In this document: one piece after another, positions 24,307 through 32,523 of the stretch
Layout: each line of letters begins with the position of its first letter
Position numbering within the stretch: the stretch's first letter is position 1
DNA from: Bacillota bacterium
GTDB taxonomy: Bacteria; Bacillota; Clostridia; Lachnospirales; Lachnospiraceae
Length of the DNA: 33,295 nucleotides
Reading direction: 5' to 3'
Assembly (NCBI GenBank): GCA_023395555.1
Contig: JAEWYQ010000009.1
Location: 1-33,295 of the forward strand
Translations under genes and position numbers: made by a program
Notes under the pieces: model-generated
What the model was told of the DNA's origin: nothing
Databases searched by the model: none
What the model saw: only the letters and a program-made list of their open reading frames with translations

Positions 24307-25224
24307 ATGAAAATGCCTTTGAAAAAGAAACTGAAGAAATACAAGACGCTGCTTCTCATGCTTCTTCCGGCTGTGATTACGATCTTTGTATTTGCCTATC
24401 TGCCTATGGGAGGAATTATTCTGGCATTTAAAGAATTCCGTTATGATCTCGGGATTTTGGGGAGCAGATTCGTAGGCCTGGAGAATTTTAAATTCTTTTT
24501 CCTGTCGGGAGATGCCTGGAAGGTGACGAGAAATACGGCTCTGTACAACATGGCATTTATTGCGGTAAACACCGTTCTGGAGGTGGGCTTCGCTGTTATA
24601 TTAAGCGAAATGGCGGGAAGGTGGCTGAAGAAGCTGCTTCAGTCTGCAATCTTTCTTCCCTACTTTATCTCCTGGGTCATAGCGGGGTCCATTGCATACA
24701 GCCTCTTTAACTTTGAAAACGGGACTCTTAATGCGGTCTTGCAGCAGTTGGGAATGCAGCGGGTCAACCTTTATGGGGAGCCCTCCTGGTGGAAGTATAT
24801 TATTGTGACCTTCTCTGCATGGAAGGGAGTAGGATATGGAATGGTAGTCTTTCTGGCGGCAATCGCGGGGATTGATATTTCTCTTCAAGAGGCGGCACAG
24901 ATTGATGGGGCAAGTATTTTTCAGAGGATCCGGTTTATCACCATTCCCTCCATCCAGCCCGCCATTATTACCATGACGCTTCTGGCAATCGGTAAAATCT
25001 TCAAAGGAAACCTGGAGCTGTTCTATCAGCTGGTGGGAAACAATGGGATGCTTTTTGATGGGACAGATGTGATCGACACCTATGTATTCCGCTCCCTTCT
25101 GCAATCGGGAGATGTGGGAAGGACTGCTGCGGTGGGGCTTTATCAATCCATTCTATGCTTTATTACCGTTGTGATTGCCAACTATATTGTCAAACGGAGG
25201 GAAGCTGACTATGCACTTTTCTAA
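24307..25224 (+). CDS. Sugar ABC transporter permease (LplB type)
   Basis: This 305-residue inner-membrane permease has six predicted helices and the conserved EAA loop EAAQIDGASIFQRIRFITIPSIQPAI (about residues 195-225), which docks with the ATPase. ATG 24307 is chosen because GGGAAG lies eight bases upstream; a GTG at 24298 is the alternative. It is the first gene of the importer operon and pairs with the next permease. The family (LplB/YteP) imports complex oligosaccharides and typically uses a shared MsmX-like ATPase encoded elsewhere; no ATPase gene is present in this operon. Confidence 0.93.
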   Translation: MKMPLKKKLKKYKTLLLMLLPAVITIFVFAYLPMGGIILAFKEFRYDLGILGSRFVGLENFKFFFLSGDAWKVTRNTALYNMAFIAVNTVLEVGFAVILSEMAGRWLKKLLQSAIFLPYFISWVIAGSIAYSLFNFENGTLNAVLQQLGMQRVNLYGEPSWWKYIIVTFSAWKGVGYGMVVFLAAIAGIDISLQEAAQIDGASIFQRIRFITIPSIQPAIITMTLLAIGKIFKGNLELFYQLVGNNGMLFDGTDVIDTYVFRSLLQSGDVGRTAAVGLYQSILCFITVVIANYIVKRREADYALF

Positions 25225-26140
25225 ACCACAAATGAGAGAACGAACAGTCGGGCGGTGGCGCAGAATGCAGATGGAAGAAAAGGCCTTTCGAGGAATAGGG
25301 GGACTGTTGGTGTGCCTGTTTGCCCTGGCATGTGCCATTCCCTTTCTCATTGTCCTTTCCTCCTCCTTCTCGGAGGAGAGGGAGATCATCCGGCATGGTT
25401 ACAGCCTGTTCCCCCGAGGGTTTACCCTGGACAGCTACCGGGCAGTCCTGCGGCAGCCGGGGCAGATTATCCGGGCCTATGGGGTGACTGTTCTTGTTAC
25501 GGCGGCGGGAACGGCGGGAAGCGTATTTATCAATACCATGACGGGATATGTGCTGCAGAGGAAGGATTTTGAATGGAGAAACCGATTTTCTTTCTACTTC
25601 TTCTTCACTACCCTGTTCAGCGGAGGGCTGGTTCCCTGGTACATTCTCTGTGTGAAGTATCTGCATTTGAGTAACAATATATTAGCGTTAATTCTCCCCT
25701 CCCTGGTCTCGGTATGGAATCTTTTGCTGGTGAAAGGATTTATGGCGGGTATTCCCTTTGAAATAACAGAATCCGGGAAGATAGACGGGGCAGGAGACTT
25801 CACCATATTTATCAGGCTGATCATACCTTTGGCGAAGCCGGTTATTGCAACCATCGGCCTGTTCACCGCACTACTATACTGGAATGACTGGTATAGCTGC
25901 ATGCTGTTCATCAGCGACGAGGTGCGCTACAATCTGCAATATCTCCTATACCGGATGGTAGGGAGTGCGGAGGCTATGAGGAATATCATGGCCCAGACCG
26001 GAGCTGATATGGATATCGTGCCTATTGAGGCGATGAAAATGACTCTTACAGTGATCGTTACAGGCCCCATCGTATTTTTGTATCCGCTGATTCAGAAATA
26101 TTTTGTTAAGGGACTGACCATCGGAGCTGTGAAAGGATAG
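25211..26140 (+). CDS. Carbohydrate ABC transporter permease (YtcP type)
   Basis: This 309-residue second permease subunit has about six membrane segments (first near FRGIGGLLVCLFALACAIPF) and an EAA-type loop of variant form, ITESGKIDGAGDFTIFIRLIIPLAKPVI. It ends with the family-typical LYPLIQKYFVKGLTIGAVKG. The start is set at ATG 25211, ten bases after GGAGG, so it overlaps the upstream permease by 14 bases, a sign of translational coupling. The longer frame from 25175 has no ribosome site. Confidence 0.93.
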   Translation: MHFSKPQMRERTVGRWRRMQMEEKAFRGIGGLLVCLFALACAIPFLIVLSSSFSEEREIIRHGYSLFPRGFTLDSYRAVLRQPGQIIRAYGVTVLVTAAGTAGSVFINTMTGYVLQRKDFEWRNRFSFYFFFTTLFSGGLVPWYILCVKYLHLSNNILALILPSLVSVWNLLLVKGFMAGIPFEITESGKIDGAGDFTIFIRLIIPLAKPVIATIGLFTALLYWNDWYSCMLFISDEVRYNLQYLLYRMVGSAEAMRNIMAQTGADMDIVPIEAMKMTLTVIVTGPIVFLYPLIQKYFVKGLTIGAVKG

Positions 26141-26178
26141 GTCCGCAGCCACTTTCTGCGGGGAAATGGAGGATAAGA

Positions 26179-27798
26179 ATGAAAAAAGGATTAGGGAGGA
26201 AGTGGATCAGCATTCTGCTGGCGGCGGCAGTGGCACTATCGCTGCTGGCTGGTTGCAAGGGAAAGGGAGGAACGGATCCCGGTAAGCCGGAAGACACAGG
26301 GAACACCGGGACAACGGGCACCCCGGCTGCAGAGAAGGAGCAGGGGCCGGATTACTATGGGCAGGATATCTCCCAGCATGTAGAGCTGGTAATGTATGTC
26401 ATCGGAGACAAGGCACCGGCGGAAGACCTGGTACTGGAACAATTAAATCTGCGCCTGAAGGAGAAGATCAATGCGATGCTGCGTGTAAAGCATCTGTCCT
26501 TAAGTGATTATACGCAAAAGTATTCTCTTTTGCTCTCCTCAGGAGAAAAGTTTGACCTGATTTATACCTCGACCTGGGCAATGTATTCTGCGGAAGCGGC
26601 AAAAGGGGCCTTTGCGGAAGTGACACAGGAGGTTCTTGAGAAATACATGCCTCAGACCGGGGCGGGACAGGCCCAGGAAGCCTTTGACCAGGCGAAGATA
26701 GGAGGAAAGACGTATTTCGTTCCGGCAAACAATGCCCGTGTAGTGCAGAATCTGGCATTGATTCGGGGAGATCTGAGGGAAAAGTATGGACTCTCCCCGT
26801 TGAAAAGCGTGGAAGATCTGCAGATATATTATGAGAAGGTAGCAGAAGAGGAGGAAGGAATATTCCCCTATGCGGCTTCCCAGAAAAATGATGAACTGAA
26901 GTATATCTTAATCAATGCCGATCAGGAATATCGTCCGGTGAATGGAGTGAATCAGTTTTTCTGCTATCAGTTAAAGGATGGAGAAATGACGGCCGGGGAT
27001 GTGGTCTGGCTCTATGAGACAGAAGTCTATAAGAACTGGATGCTTAAAATGAAGAGCTGGGCGGACAGGGGCTTTTGGTCTAAGAATGCAGTAGCCAATA
27101 ATACAAGTCCGAAGGAAGCCTTTTTAAGCGGAACCAGCGCCTCCCTTCTATGGAATCTGGATACCTGCGGCTCTGTTGCCAACCAGGTGATGGCAGAGCA
27201 TCCGGAGTGGAAGCCGGAGATCTATGATCTGACACCGGACAACCGGAAGACCCTTGGCGCCTATACCGGAGACGGCATGGCAGTGACCGCGGCTTCTTCC
27301 AATCAGGAACGTGCCTTTATGCTGATTGATCTGCTGAAATTTGACCAGGAGTGTAATGATCTGGTATTCTTAGGAATAGAAGGAGAGCATTGGACGAACC
27401 CGGCAGCGGATACCGGCAAGGAGGGTTACTTCCGTCTGGGAGAAAAGCAGGCGGATTATCCATACGGCGGCTGTCTCTCCTGGGCATTTAAGAACCGGGA
27501 TTTAAGCAGAGTCAGGGAGGATACCTTTGCGGATGTGCTGACGATTACGGAGACCTGGAACGCCAAGCAGACGAATCTTCCTTTGGGTGGATTTAACTTA
27601 GATGATTCAGGAATTAAGAATGAGATTACAAACCTGAATAATTTATTTATTAAATATATCCCTCTTCTGGATCTGGGTCTGGTGGAGGAACCGGAGGCGA
27701 CGCTGGAGGAGTTTAACAGACAGGCGGAGCTGGCAGGATTGGAGAAAATTAAGGAGGAAGTGAAGAAACAGGTTGGCGAGTATTTGGCCAATAAATAA
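26179..27798 (+). CDS. Extracellular solute-binding lipoprotein of the ABC importer
   Basis: This 539-residue lipoprotein has a signal peptide with basic start, hydrophobic core and lipobox LLAGC; C26 is the predicted lipidated residue. A Gly/Thr/Pro-rich linker (about 28-55) follows, then a family 1-type solute-binding fold typical of LplA-like proteins, which are larger than ordinary sugar-binding proteins. Aromatic-rich stretches suggest an oligosaccharide ligand. It is third in the importer operon, after the two permeases and before the sulfatases, so the ligand is likely a sulfated saccharide. GGAGG precedes the ATG. Confidence 0.93.
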   Translation: MKKGLGRKWISILLAAAVALSLLAGCKGKGGTDPGKPEDTGNTGTTGTPAAEKEQGPDYYGQDISQHVELVMYVIGDKAPAEDLVLEQLNLRLKEKINAMLRVKHLSLSDYTQKYSLLLSSGEKFDLIYTSTWAMYSAEAAKGAFAEVTQEVLEKYMPQTGAGQAQEAFDQAKIGGKTYFVPANNARVVQNLALIRGDLREKYGLSPLKSVEDLQIYYEKVAEEEEGIFPYAASQKNDELKYILINADQEYRPVNGVNQFFCYQLKDGEMTAGDVVWLYETEVYKNWMLKMKSWADRGFWSKNAVANNTSPKEAFLSGTSASLLWNLDTCGSVANQVMAEHPEWKPEIYDLTPDNRKTLGAYTGDGMAVTAASSNQERAFMLIDLLKFDQECNDLVFLGIEGEHWTNPAADTGKEGYFRLGEKQADYPYGGCLSWAFKNRDLSRVREDTFADVLTITETWNAKQTNLPLGGFNLDDSGIKNEITNLNNLFIKYIPLLDLGLVEEPEATLEEFNRQAELAGLEKIKEEVKKQVGEYLANK

Positions 27799-27831
27799 GG
27801 AAGGTATTATTGTATTTCCCGGAAACGCCTG

Positions 27832-27868
27832 GAAAAGTGAAGGTATAGCATATGTGCCTTCGCTTTTC
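27832..27868 (+). repeat. Intercistronic hairpin before the sulfatases
   Basis: GAAAAGTGAAGG (27832-27843) pairs with CCTTCGCTTTTC (27857-27868), 12 pairs with one G-U. No T run follows, so it probably stabilises the binding-protein end of the mRNA while allowing read-through to the sulfatases. The rest of 27799-27987 shows no gene. Confidence 0.5.
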
Positions 27869-27993
27869 GCAGGCATGTTTGTGTCTGTGCCGTGTATATA
27901 AATAGGAGCGTATACACCGCCTTACAGCCAGGAAGGAAAACCAGAGAAGAAATGAAGAGAAGAATTTGAAGAGAAGAATATGAGGAGATGAAC

Positions 27994-29430
27994 ATGAGTA
28001 ATATTGTATATCTTTTAACGGATCAATGGCGGTACGACTGTGTCGGGGTGAATGGCGCCAAGACGTGCCTGACACCAAATCTGGATCGCATTGCAGAGGA
28101 AGGGACCAGGTTTTCCTGCGCTTATATGGCAAACCCCCTCTGTTCACCGGCAAGGGCATCCATATTGACGGGGCTGTATCCCCATCATCATGGGCAATTG
28201 ACCAATACCGGCAATTTCAATGGAGTATTTGATAAGCAGGTGCTGGAGAAGAAGGGGTTCCCGCAGTATCTGGCGGAGCAAGGCTGGAATACCGGTTATA
28301 TCGGCAAATTCCATCTGAGGGAAGAAGGAAACCAGCAGCAGTGGCATTTTAATGACTGGAGAAAGGAAGAGGATTTTGTCCGGGAGCTCAAGGAGCGGGG
28401 AATATCCTATGATTTTGGAATTAATGAGGTACAGCCTTTGGAATGGGGTGGAGAAGCGCCCTTCTGGGGGCCGTCGGTGTTGAGTGAGAAGGATCATCAT
28501 GATGCCTGGGTGGCGGATCAGGCTCTGGATATGATTGATCAGTTTTCAGAAGACAACAAATCCTTTTTCCTCTGTGCCGGCTTTCATGGGCCGCATTTCC
28601 CCTATGCCGTACCGGAGCCGTACTGCAGTATGTATGATCCGGAGCTGGTGGAACGGTGGGCGAACTTCGATGAGACCTTTGAGAATAAACCGGAGGTTCA
28701 GCAGAAGGAGCTGATGCGGTGGAACACCGCCCATCTGACCTTTAAGGATTGGCAGAAGGTAGTGGCTGTGTATTGGGGATATTGCAGTTATATCGATGCG
28801 CAGATCGGACGGATTGCGGATAAATTGAAGGAGAAGGGGCTTTATGAGGATACCATGATTGTATTCTCCTCGGATCATGGAGATATGCTGGGAGCGCATC
28901 GGATGTTCAACAAGGGCTTTAATCTGTATGAGGAGGACAACCACATTCCTCTGATTGTAAAGCTGCCGGGTAAGGCCGGACAGAAAAAGGAATGCAGCAA
29001 TTATGTGAGCCTGGTGGATCTGGCCCCTACCTTCCTGGAATTTGCAGGTACGGCTCCGGATACAGAGCAGCCCATGGACGGAAGCTCCCTGCTGCCTTTG
29101 ATGAAGGAGGGGGAAGAGGCGCCGGAGTGGAGAAAGAAAATTCTGGTGGAGTTCAACGGCTATGAGAGCACCCTTGTCACCAGCCGGATGATACGGAATG
29201 ATAAATGGAAATTCATCTACAACCCCTTCTCGGTGGACGAATTGTACGATATGGAATCTGATCCCGGGGAAATGAGGAATCTGGCGCCTCTTCCCGCTTT
29301 CTCCCACGTGCTGCGCAGATGGAGGGAGGAAATGTTTGAAACACTGGCCCAGGCGGGGGATTCCATTGTGGAGCTGTCCCTGTGGCAAAGCAATTCCTAC
29401 GGGCTGATTTTATCTCCGAGAGAAAAATAG
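27994..29430 (+). CDS. Sulfatase, cysteine type, predicted cytoplasmic
   Basis: This 478-residue enzyme of the formylglycine sulfatase family hydrolyses sulfate esters. C50 in LCSPARASILTG is the residue to be converted to formylglycine by an anaerobic maturase (anSME), not encoded here. Metal-site residues are visible in LLTDQWRYD (D10, Q11) and VFSSDHGDMLGAH. A C-terminal subdomain includes LYDMESDPGEMRNLA. There is no signal peptide: the protein starts directly with the first core strand. ATG 27994 follows GAGGAG at proper distance; an ATG at 27988 is too close. It is fourth in the importer operon and paired with a second, different sulfatase. Confidence 0.93.
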   Translation: MSNIVYLLTDQWRYDCVGVNGAKTCLTPNLDRIAEEGTRFSCAYMANPLCSPARASILTGLYPHHHGQLTNTGNFNGVFDKQVLEKKGFPQYLAEQGWNTGYIGKFHLREEGNQQQWHFNDWRKEEDFVRELKERGISYDFGINEVQPLEWGGEAPFWGPSVLSEKDHHDAWVADQALDMIDQFSEDNKSFFLCAGFHGPHFPYAVPEPYCSMYDPELVERWANFDETFENKPEVQQKELMRWNTAHLTFKDWQKVVAVYWGYCSYIDAQIGRIADKLKEKGLYEDTMIVFSSDHGDMLGAHRMFNKGFNLYEEDNHIPLIVKLPGKAGQKKECSNYVSLVDLAPTFLEFAGTAPDTEQPMDGSSLLPLMKEGEEAPEWRKKILVEFNGYESTLVTSRMIRNDKWKFIYNPFSVDELYDMESDPGEMRNLAPLPAFSHVLRRWREEMFETLAQAGDSIVELSLWQSNSYGLILSPREK

Positions 29431-29448
29431 AGAAAGGAAGAGAGTACT

Positions 29449-30891
29449 ATGAGAAAACCTGATATCCTTTGGATTGTGACGGATCACCATGCCTATTATG
29501 GGCATACGGGCATACAGAGGCCAAATTTTGAACGGTTGAAGGAGGGGGGCGCATTCTTTGAGCGTACCTACTGCTCATCCCCTTTATGCTGTCCTTCCAG
29601 AAAAACCATGCTCACCGGTCTCTACCCGGCCAGACACGGGCAGATTAATAATGCGGTTAAGATTCCGGGTGACCAGCCGGAGAACTATCTGCAGGCACTT
29701 CAAAGAGCAGGTTATCAGAACTATTATTTTGGGAAATGGCACGCGGGAGGAGGCTGTCCGGCAGACTATGGATGTGCAGGCATCTCCTATCCGGGGTATC
29801 ACAATCCTTATCATCAGAATGAGTATCTGGAGTATATTAAGAGAAACCGGCTTCCGGCAGCGTCCATGCTCGTAGAAAAGAATATGTGTGAAGAGGGCTG
29901 GATTGATGATGCGAAGGAAGGGGAAAGCTATGATTTTCATCATGATCTGCTGAACGAGGTTTTGGCTGGAATTCTGGAGGGGCCGAAGGAATGCCATGAA
30001 GCATTTTATTATGCGGATGCGGCGGTCAGCCAGCTGGAGAAGATACACCGAAGAAGGGAGGAAGGAGAAACGGCTCCTTTTTCCTTGAGAATCGATTTCT
30101 TTGGGCCTCACCAGCCCTATCATCCTACCAGAGAATTTGTTGAATTATACCCTCCGGAGAAGATCCCGGTCTATCCCAGCTATGGGGATCTGCTGGAGAA
30201 TAAACCGGATACTTACCAATTTGAGACGGGAAGAGGCATAAGCGAGAAGAAAAGGCTGAAGCGTCCCGGAAGCTGGACTTGGGCCGACTGGCAGCTCATT
30301 TTGTCCAGATGCTACGCTCATATTACGCTGGTGGACGAAGCCGCCGGGTTGATACTGGACAAGCTGGATGAATTGGGTCTCACGGAAAACACCATGGTAC
30401 TGTGGACCTCGGATCATGGGGATGCAGTTGCCTGCCATGGAGGGCATACGGACAAGCAGGCCTACCTGCCGGAGGAGGTTATGAGAATTCCGCTGGCGAT
30501 CCGGTATCCCGGCGTGATTCCTCCCCATTCTGTATCGAAGGAGCTGATATCCAACACAGACCTGGCTCCCACGGTTCTTGGGGCAGCAGGAACAAGCTTC
30601 CTGCACAGGACGGACGGAGATAACCTTCTTAAGCTGTTTACAGAGCCGGAAGCAGGGTGGAGAAGGGCGGTATACGGTGAGACTTATGGTCATGCCTATC
30701 CCTGTGAAGGAAAGATGATAGCGGAGGAACGGTTCAAATATATATGGACGAAGAACGATATCGAAGAGCTGTACGATCTCTGGGAAGATCCTTATGAATT
30801 GAATAATCTGGCCGGGAAAGAAGGGTATCTTGAAGTTCTGGAACGGATGAGAAGAACCCTGAAAGATTATGCGGAGCATATCTCTTCGTAA
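29449..30891 (+). CDS. Second sulfatase, cysteine type, predicted cytoplasmic
   Basis: This 480-residue sulfatase has the maturation motif LCCPSRKTMLTG; C47 is the expected formylglycine residue and the next position is also Cys. Metal-site residues are seen in VTDHHAYYG (D12, H13) and WTSDHGDAVACHGGH. The C-terminal LYDLWEDPYELNNLAG is typical of the family. No signal peptide is present. It lies 18 bases after the first sulfatase and differs strongly from it in sequence, so the two likely remove sulfate from different positions of the same imported saccharide. It is the last gene before the operon terminator. Confidence 0.93.
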   Translation: MRKPDILWIVTDHHAYYGHTGIQRPNFERLKEGGAFFERTYCSSPLCCPSRKTMLTGLYPARHGQINNAVKIPGDQPENYLQALQRAGYQNYYFGKWHAGGGCPADYGCAGISYPGYHNPYHQNEYLEYIKRNRLPAASMLVEKNMCEEGWIDDAKEGESYDFHHDLLNEVLAGILEGPKECHEAFYYADAAVSQLEKIHRRREEGETAPFSLRIDFFGPHQPYHPTREFVELYPPEKIPVYPSYGDLLENKPDTYQFETGRGISEKKRLKRPGSWTWADWQLILSRCYAHITLVDEAAGLILDKLDELGLTENTMVLWTSDHGDAVACHGGHTDKQAYLPEEVMRIPLAIRYPGVIPPHSVSKELISNTDLAPTVLGAAGTSFLHRTDGDNLLKLFTEPEAGWRRAVYGETYGHAYPCEGKMIAEERFKYIWTKNDIEELYDLWEDPYELNNLAGKEGYLEVLERMRRTLKDYAEHISS

Positions 30892-30951
30892 TTATTTCTT
30901 CGTAATTTCTTTACGGAAGGAATAACTTAATGATATGGAAGACTGAAGAGG

Positions 30952-30999
30952 AAAGGAGATCCGGGGTTATCAAAGGAGCGGTAACCCCGGATCTCCTTT
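30952..30999. terminator. Strong terminator of the sulfatase operon
   Basis: AAAGGAGATCCGGGGTTA (30952-30969) and TAACCCCGGATCTCCTTT (30982-30999) form a perfect 18-bp stem with a 12-base loop. A/T-rich edges make it usable by both converging operons. TCCTTTAAGCTG is repeated just downstream (from 30994 and from 31025). Confidence 0.85.
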
Positions 31000-31056
31000 A
31001 AGCTGAAGCGGCGGCCCGGAATATCCTTTAAGCTGGTGAAAGCCTTGGCTTTTTTG

Positions 31057-32508
31057 TCAGATCTTCTCCTGGTTATTCATAGAGTAGCCTCCGCTTTCCA
31101 CATCATAAGCATCCAGAACGGAATCTTTTACTTGGATGCCATGGAGCTTTTTAACCGCGCCATAGGGCTCCTTCAAGGAAAGCCCGTCTCCTCTTCCGGA
31201 GATAATCCAGAGGACGGGATACCCTTTGGGGATGACTTTCAGCCTGTCCTCCCCTTTTCCATCGGTAAAATAGATTAACAGATTAAAATGATTCTGGTTG
31301 GCGTATTCAAAAACCGGACTGAAGCCGGTGCCGCCCTGGGTGCTGCTTCGGTCCTTCAGATCCTGTTGGTTCTTCACCTTATAGATACGCCGGATCTTAT
31401 CATCACATTCGATGATGGAAATATCATGGCTGTAATTCTTAACAATATCAAGGATCTCTGTCATGGCCTGCTTAAATTCGTTCTCATGAATGCTTCCGCT
31501 GATATCCACGGCAACGGCTATCTTTGCTCTGCGGTTTCTGAGCTGGCCTCGCAGCTCCAGGCGGTCCGGCTGACGGCGGTCCCTTCGTGTAACCGTCTTC
31601 TTCTTGCTGCCGGTTATGGTTCCCATCAACCGGTTCAGATAGAGATTCCAGGGCAATTCACCTCTGCTGTTTTTCAAAGAGGTTAATATGGTCTCCAAAT
31701 AAGCCGGAAGACCTCCCTTTTCCGAAAGCCGTACGGCCTTTTCCGTGAATTCCTGAAGGATACCGGCCTCGATATTGTCCGATTCCTCCCAGAGATCATG
31801 GGTTCTTGCGGCATTTTCTGCTGTCGGTTCCTCCGTGTCTTGTTCTGCTTCCGGTGCTTCCTGCTCCGTCCTTGTTGCTTCTTTTTCTGTGTCTTCCACG
31901 CCGGGGCGAGTTACATCGGCAAAGCTCATAACTTTTTGAAGCTCCTCAATGTAATATTCAAATGGGGCATAGGGCGCGAGCCGTAAACCATAGTGTGAAT
32001 TTACCCATTCCAGAGTGGTGGAGTAGGGCGGAACAGGGTCCAGGTATTTGTTGACCGCAATATCCATGGCCATATTAACGGCTAAGGGGTGGTATCTCTC
32101 GTGGAATCCCCTGGCCCGAAGAAGATGCATGGACAGGATATGGAGGATTTCGTGCTTGATGGTGCTTTCCATCTGCCTGAGATCCATCCTCAGGAAGATC
32201 AGGGGATTGAAATAGATTACATACCCTGCGTTTTTAAAATTAACGGCAGCAGGGCTGCTGATATCAAAACGCAGTTCCCTTGCCATCTGGAATAAAAAAT
32301 ACCCATAGAAATTATCCCGGTCCTCCATCAGGCCAAGATTTACCTGATCCACCAGACGGAAGAACTCCTGCCGAAAGGAATCAGGCAGGCTTATGGTGAA
32401 TGGACCGGTATGGGAACCGGCATGGGAACCGGCATGGGAGAAGGTTTTCATCAGCTTATAGACCTGCTGGCGAAGCCTTTTTACCTGACTGTCAAAATAA
32501 GTATTCAT
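31057..32508 (-). CDS. vWA domain protein with HExxH metallopeptidase-like region (DUF2201 type)
   Basis: This 483-residue protein has an N-terminal putative metallopeptidase domain with H119-E-x-x-H123 (IKHEILHILSMHLL), an acidic Glu/Thr-rich linker (about 203-235), and a C-terminal von Willebrand A-like domain whose MIDAS motif is D335-I-S-G-S339 (VAVDISGSIHENEF) followed by YFTDGKGED. No signal peptide is seen. It lies 15 bases downstream of a MoxR-type AAA ATPase gene; such pairs are thought to act as ATP-driven chaperones for metal-cofactor insertion or complex assembly. Near the N terminus a 12-base tandem repeat encodes SHAGSHAGSHTG. The cellular target is unknown. Confidence 0.88.
   Translation of the reverse strand: MNTYFDSQVKRLRQQVYKLMKTFSHAGSHAGSHTGPFTISLPDSFRQEFFRLVDQVNLGLMEDRDNFYGYFLFQMARELRFDISSPAAVNFKNAGYVIYFNPLIFLRMDLRQMESTIKHEILHILSMHLLRARGFHERYHPLAVNMAMDIAVNKYLDPVPPYSTTLEWVNSHYGLRLAPYAPFEYYIEELQKVMSFADVTRPGVEDTEKEATRTEQEAPEAEQDTEEPTAENAARTHDLWEESDNIEAGILQEFTEKAVRLSEKGGLPAYLETILTSLKNSRGELPWNLYLNRLMGTITGSKKKTVTRRDRRQPDRLELRGQLRNRRAKIAVAVDISGSIHENEFKQAMTEILDIVKNYSHDISIIECDDKIRRIYKVKNQQDLKDRSSTQGGTGFSPVFEYANQNHFNLLIYFTDGKGEDRLKVIPKGYPVLWIISGRGDGLSLKEPYGAVKKLHGIQVKDSVLDAYDVESGGYSMNNQEKI
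32404..32439. repeat. 12-base tandem repeat inside the vWA gene
   Basis: About three copies of a 12-base unit resembling ATGGGAACCGGC lie in tandem (plus-strand reading). They keep the frame and add four residues per copy (Ser-His-Ala-Gly). Confidence 0.7.
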
Positions 32509-32523
32509 TTATAAATTCACCTC

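Noticed and set aside
28546..29388. 280-residue minus-strand frame opposite the first sulfatase
   Set aside because: It is a shadow of the sulfatase, with His/Gln-rich translation and no ribosome site.
29584..30879. Minus-strand frames opposite the second sulfatase
   Set aside because: They mirror a coding strand with all sulfatase motifs; no independent support.
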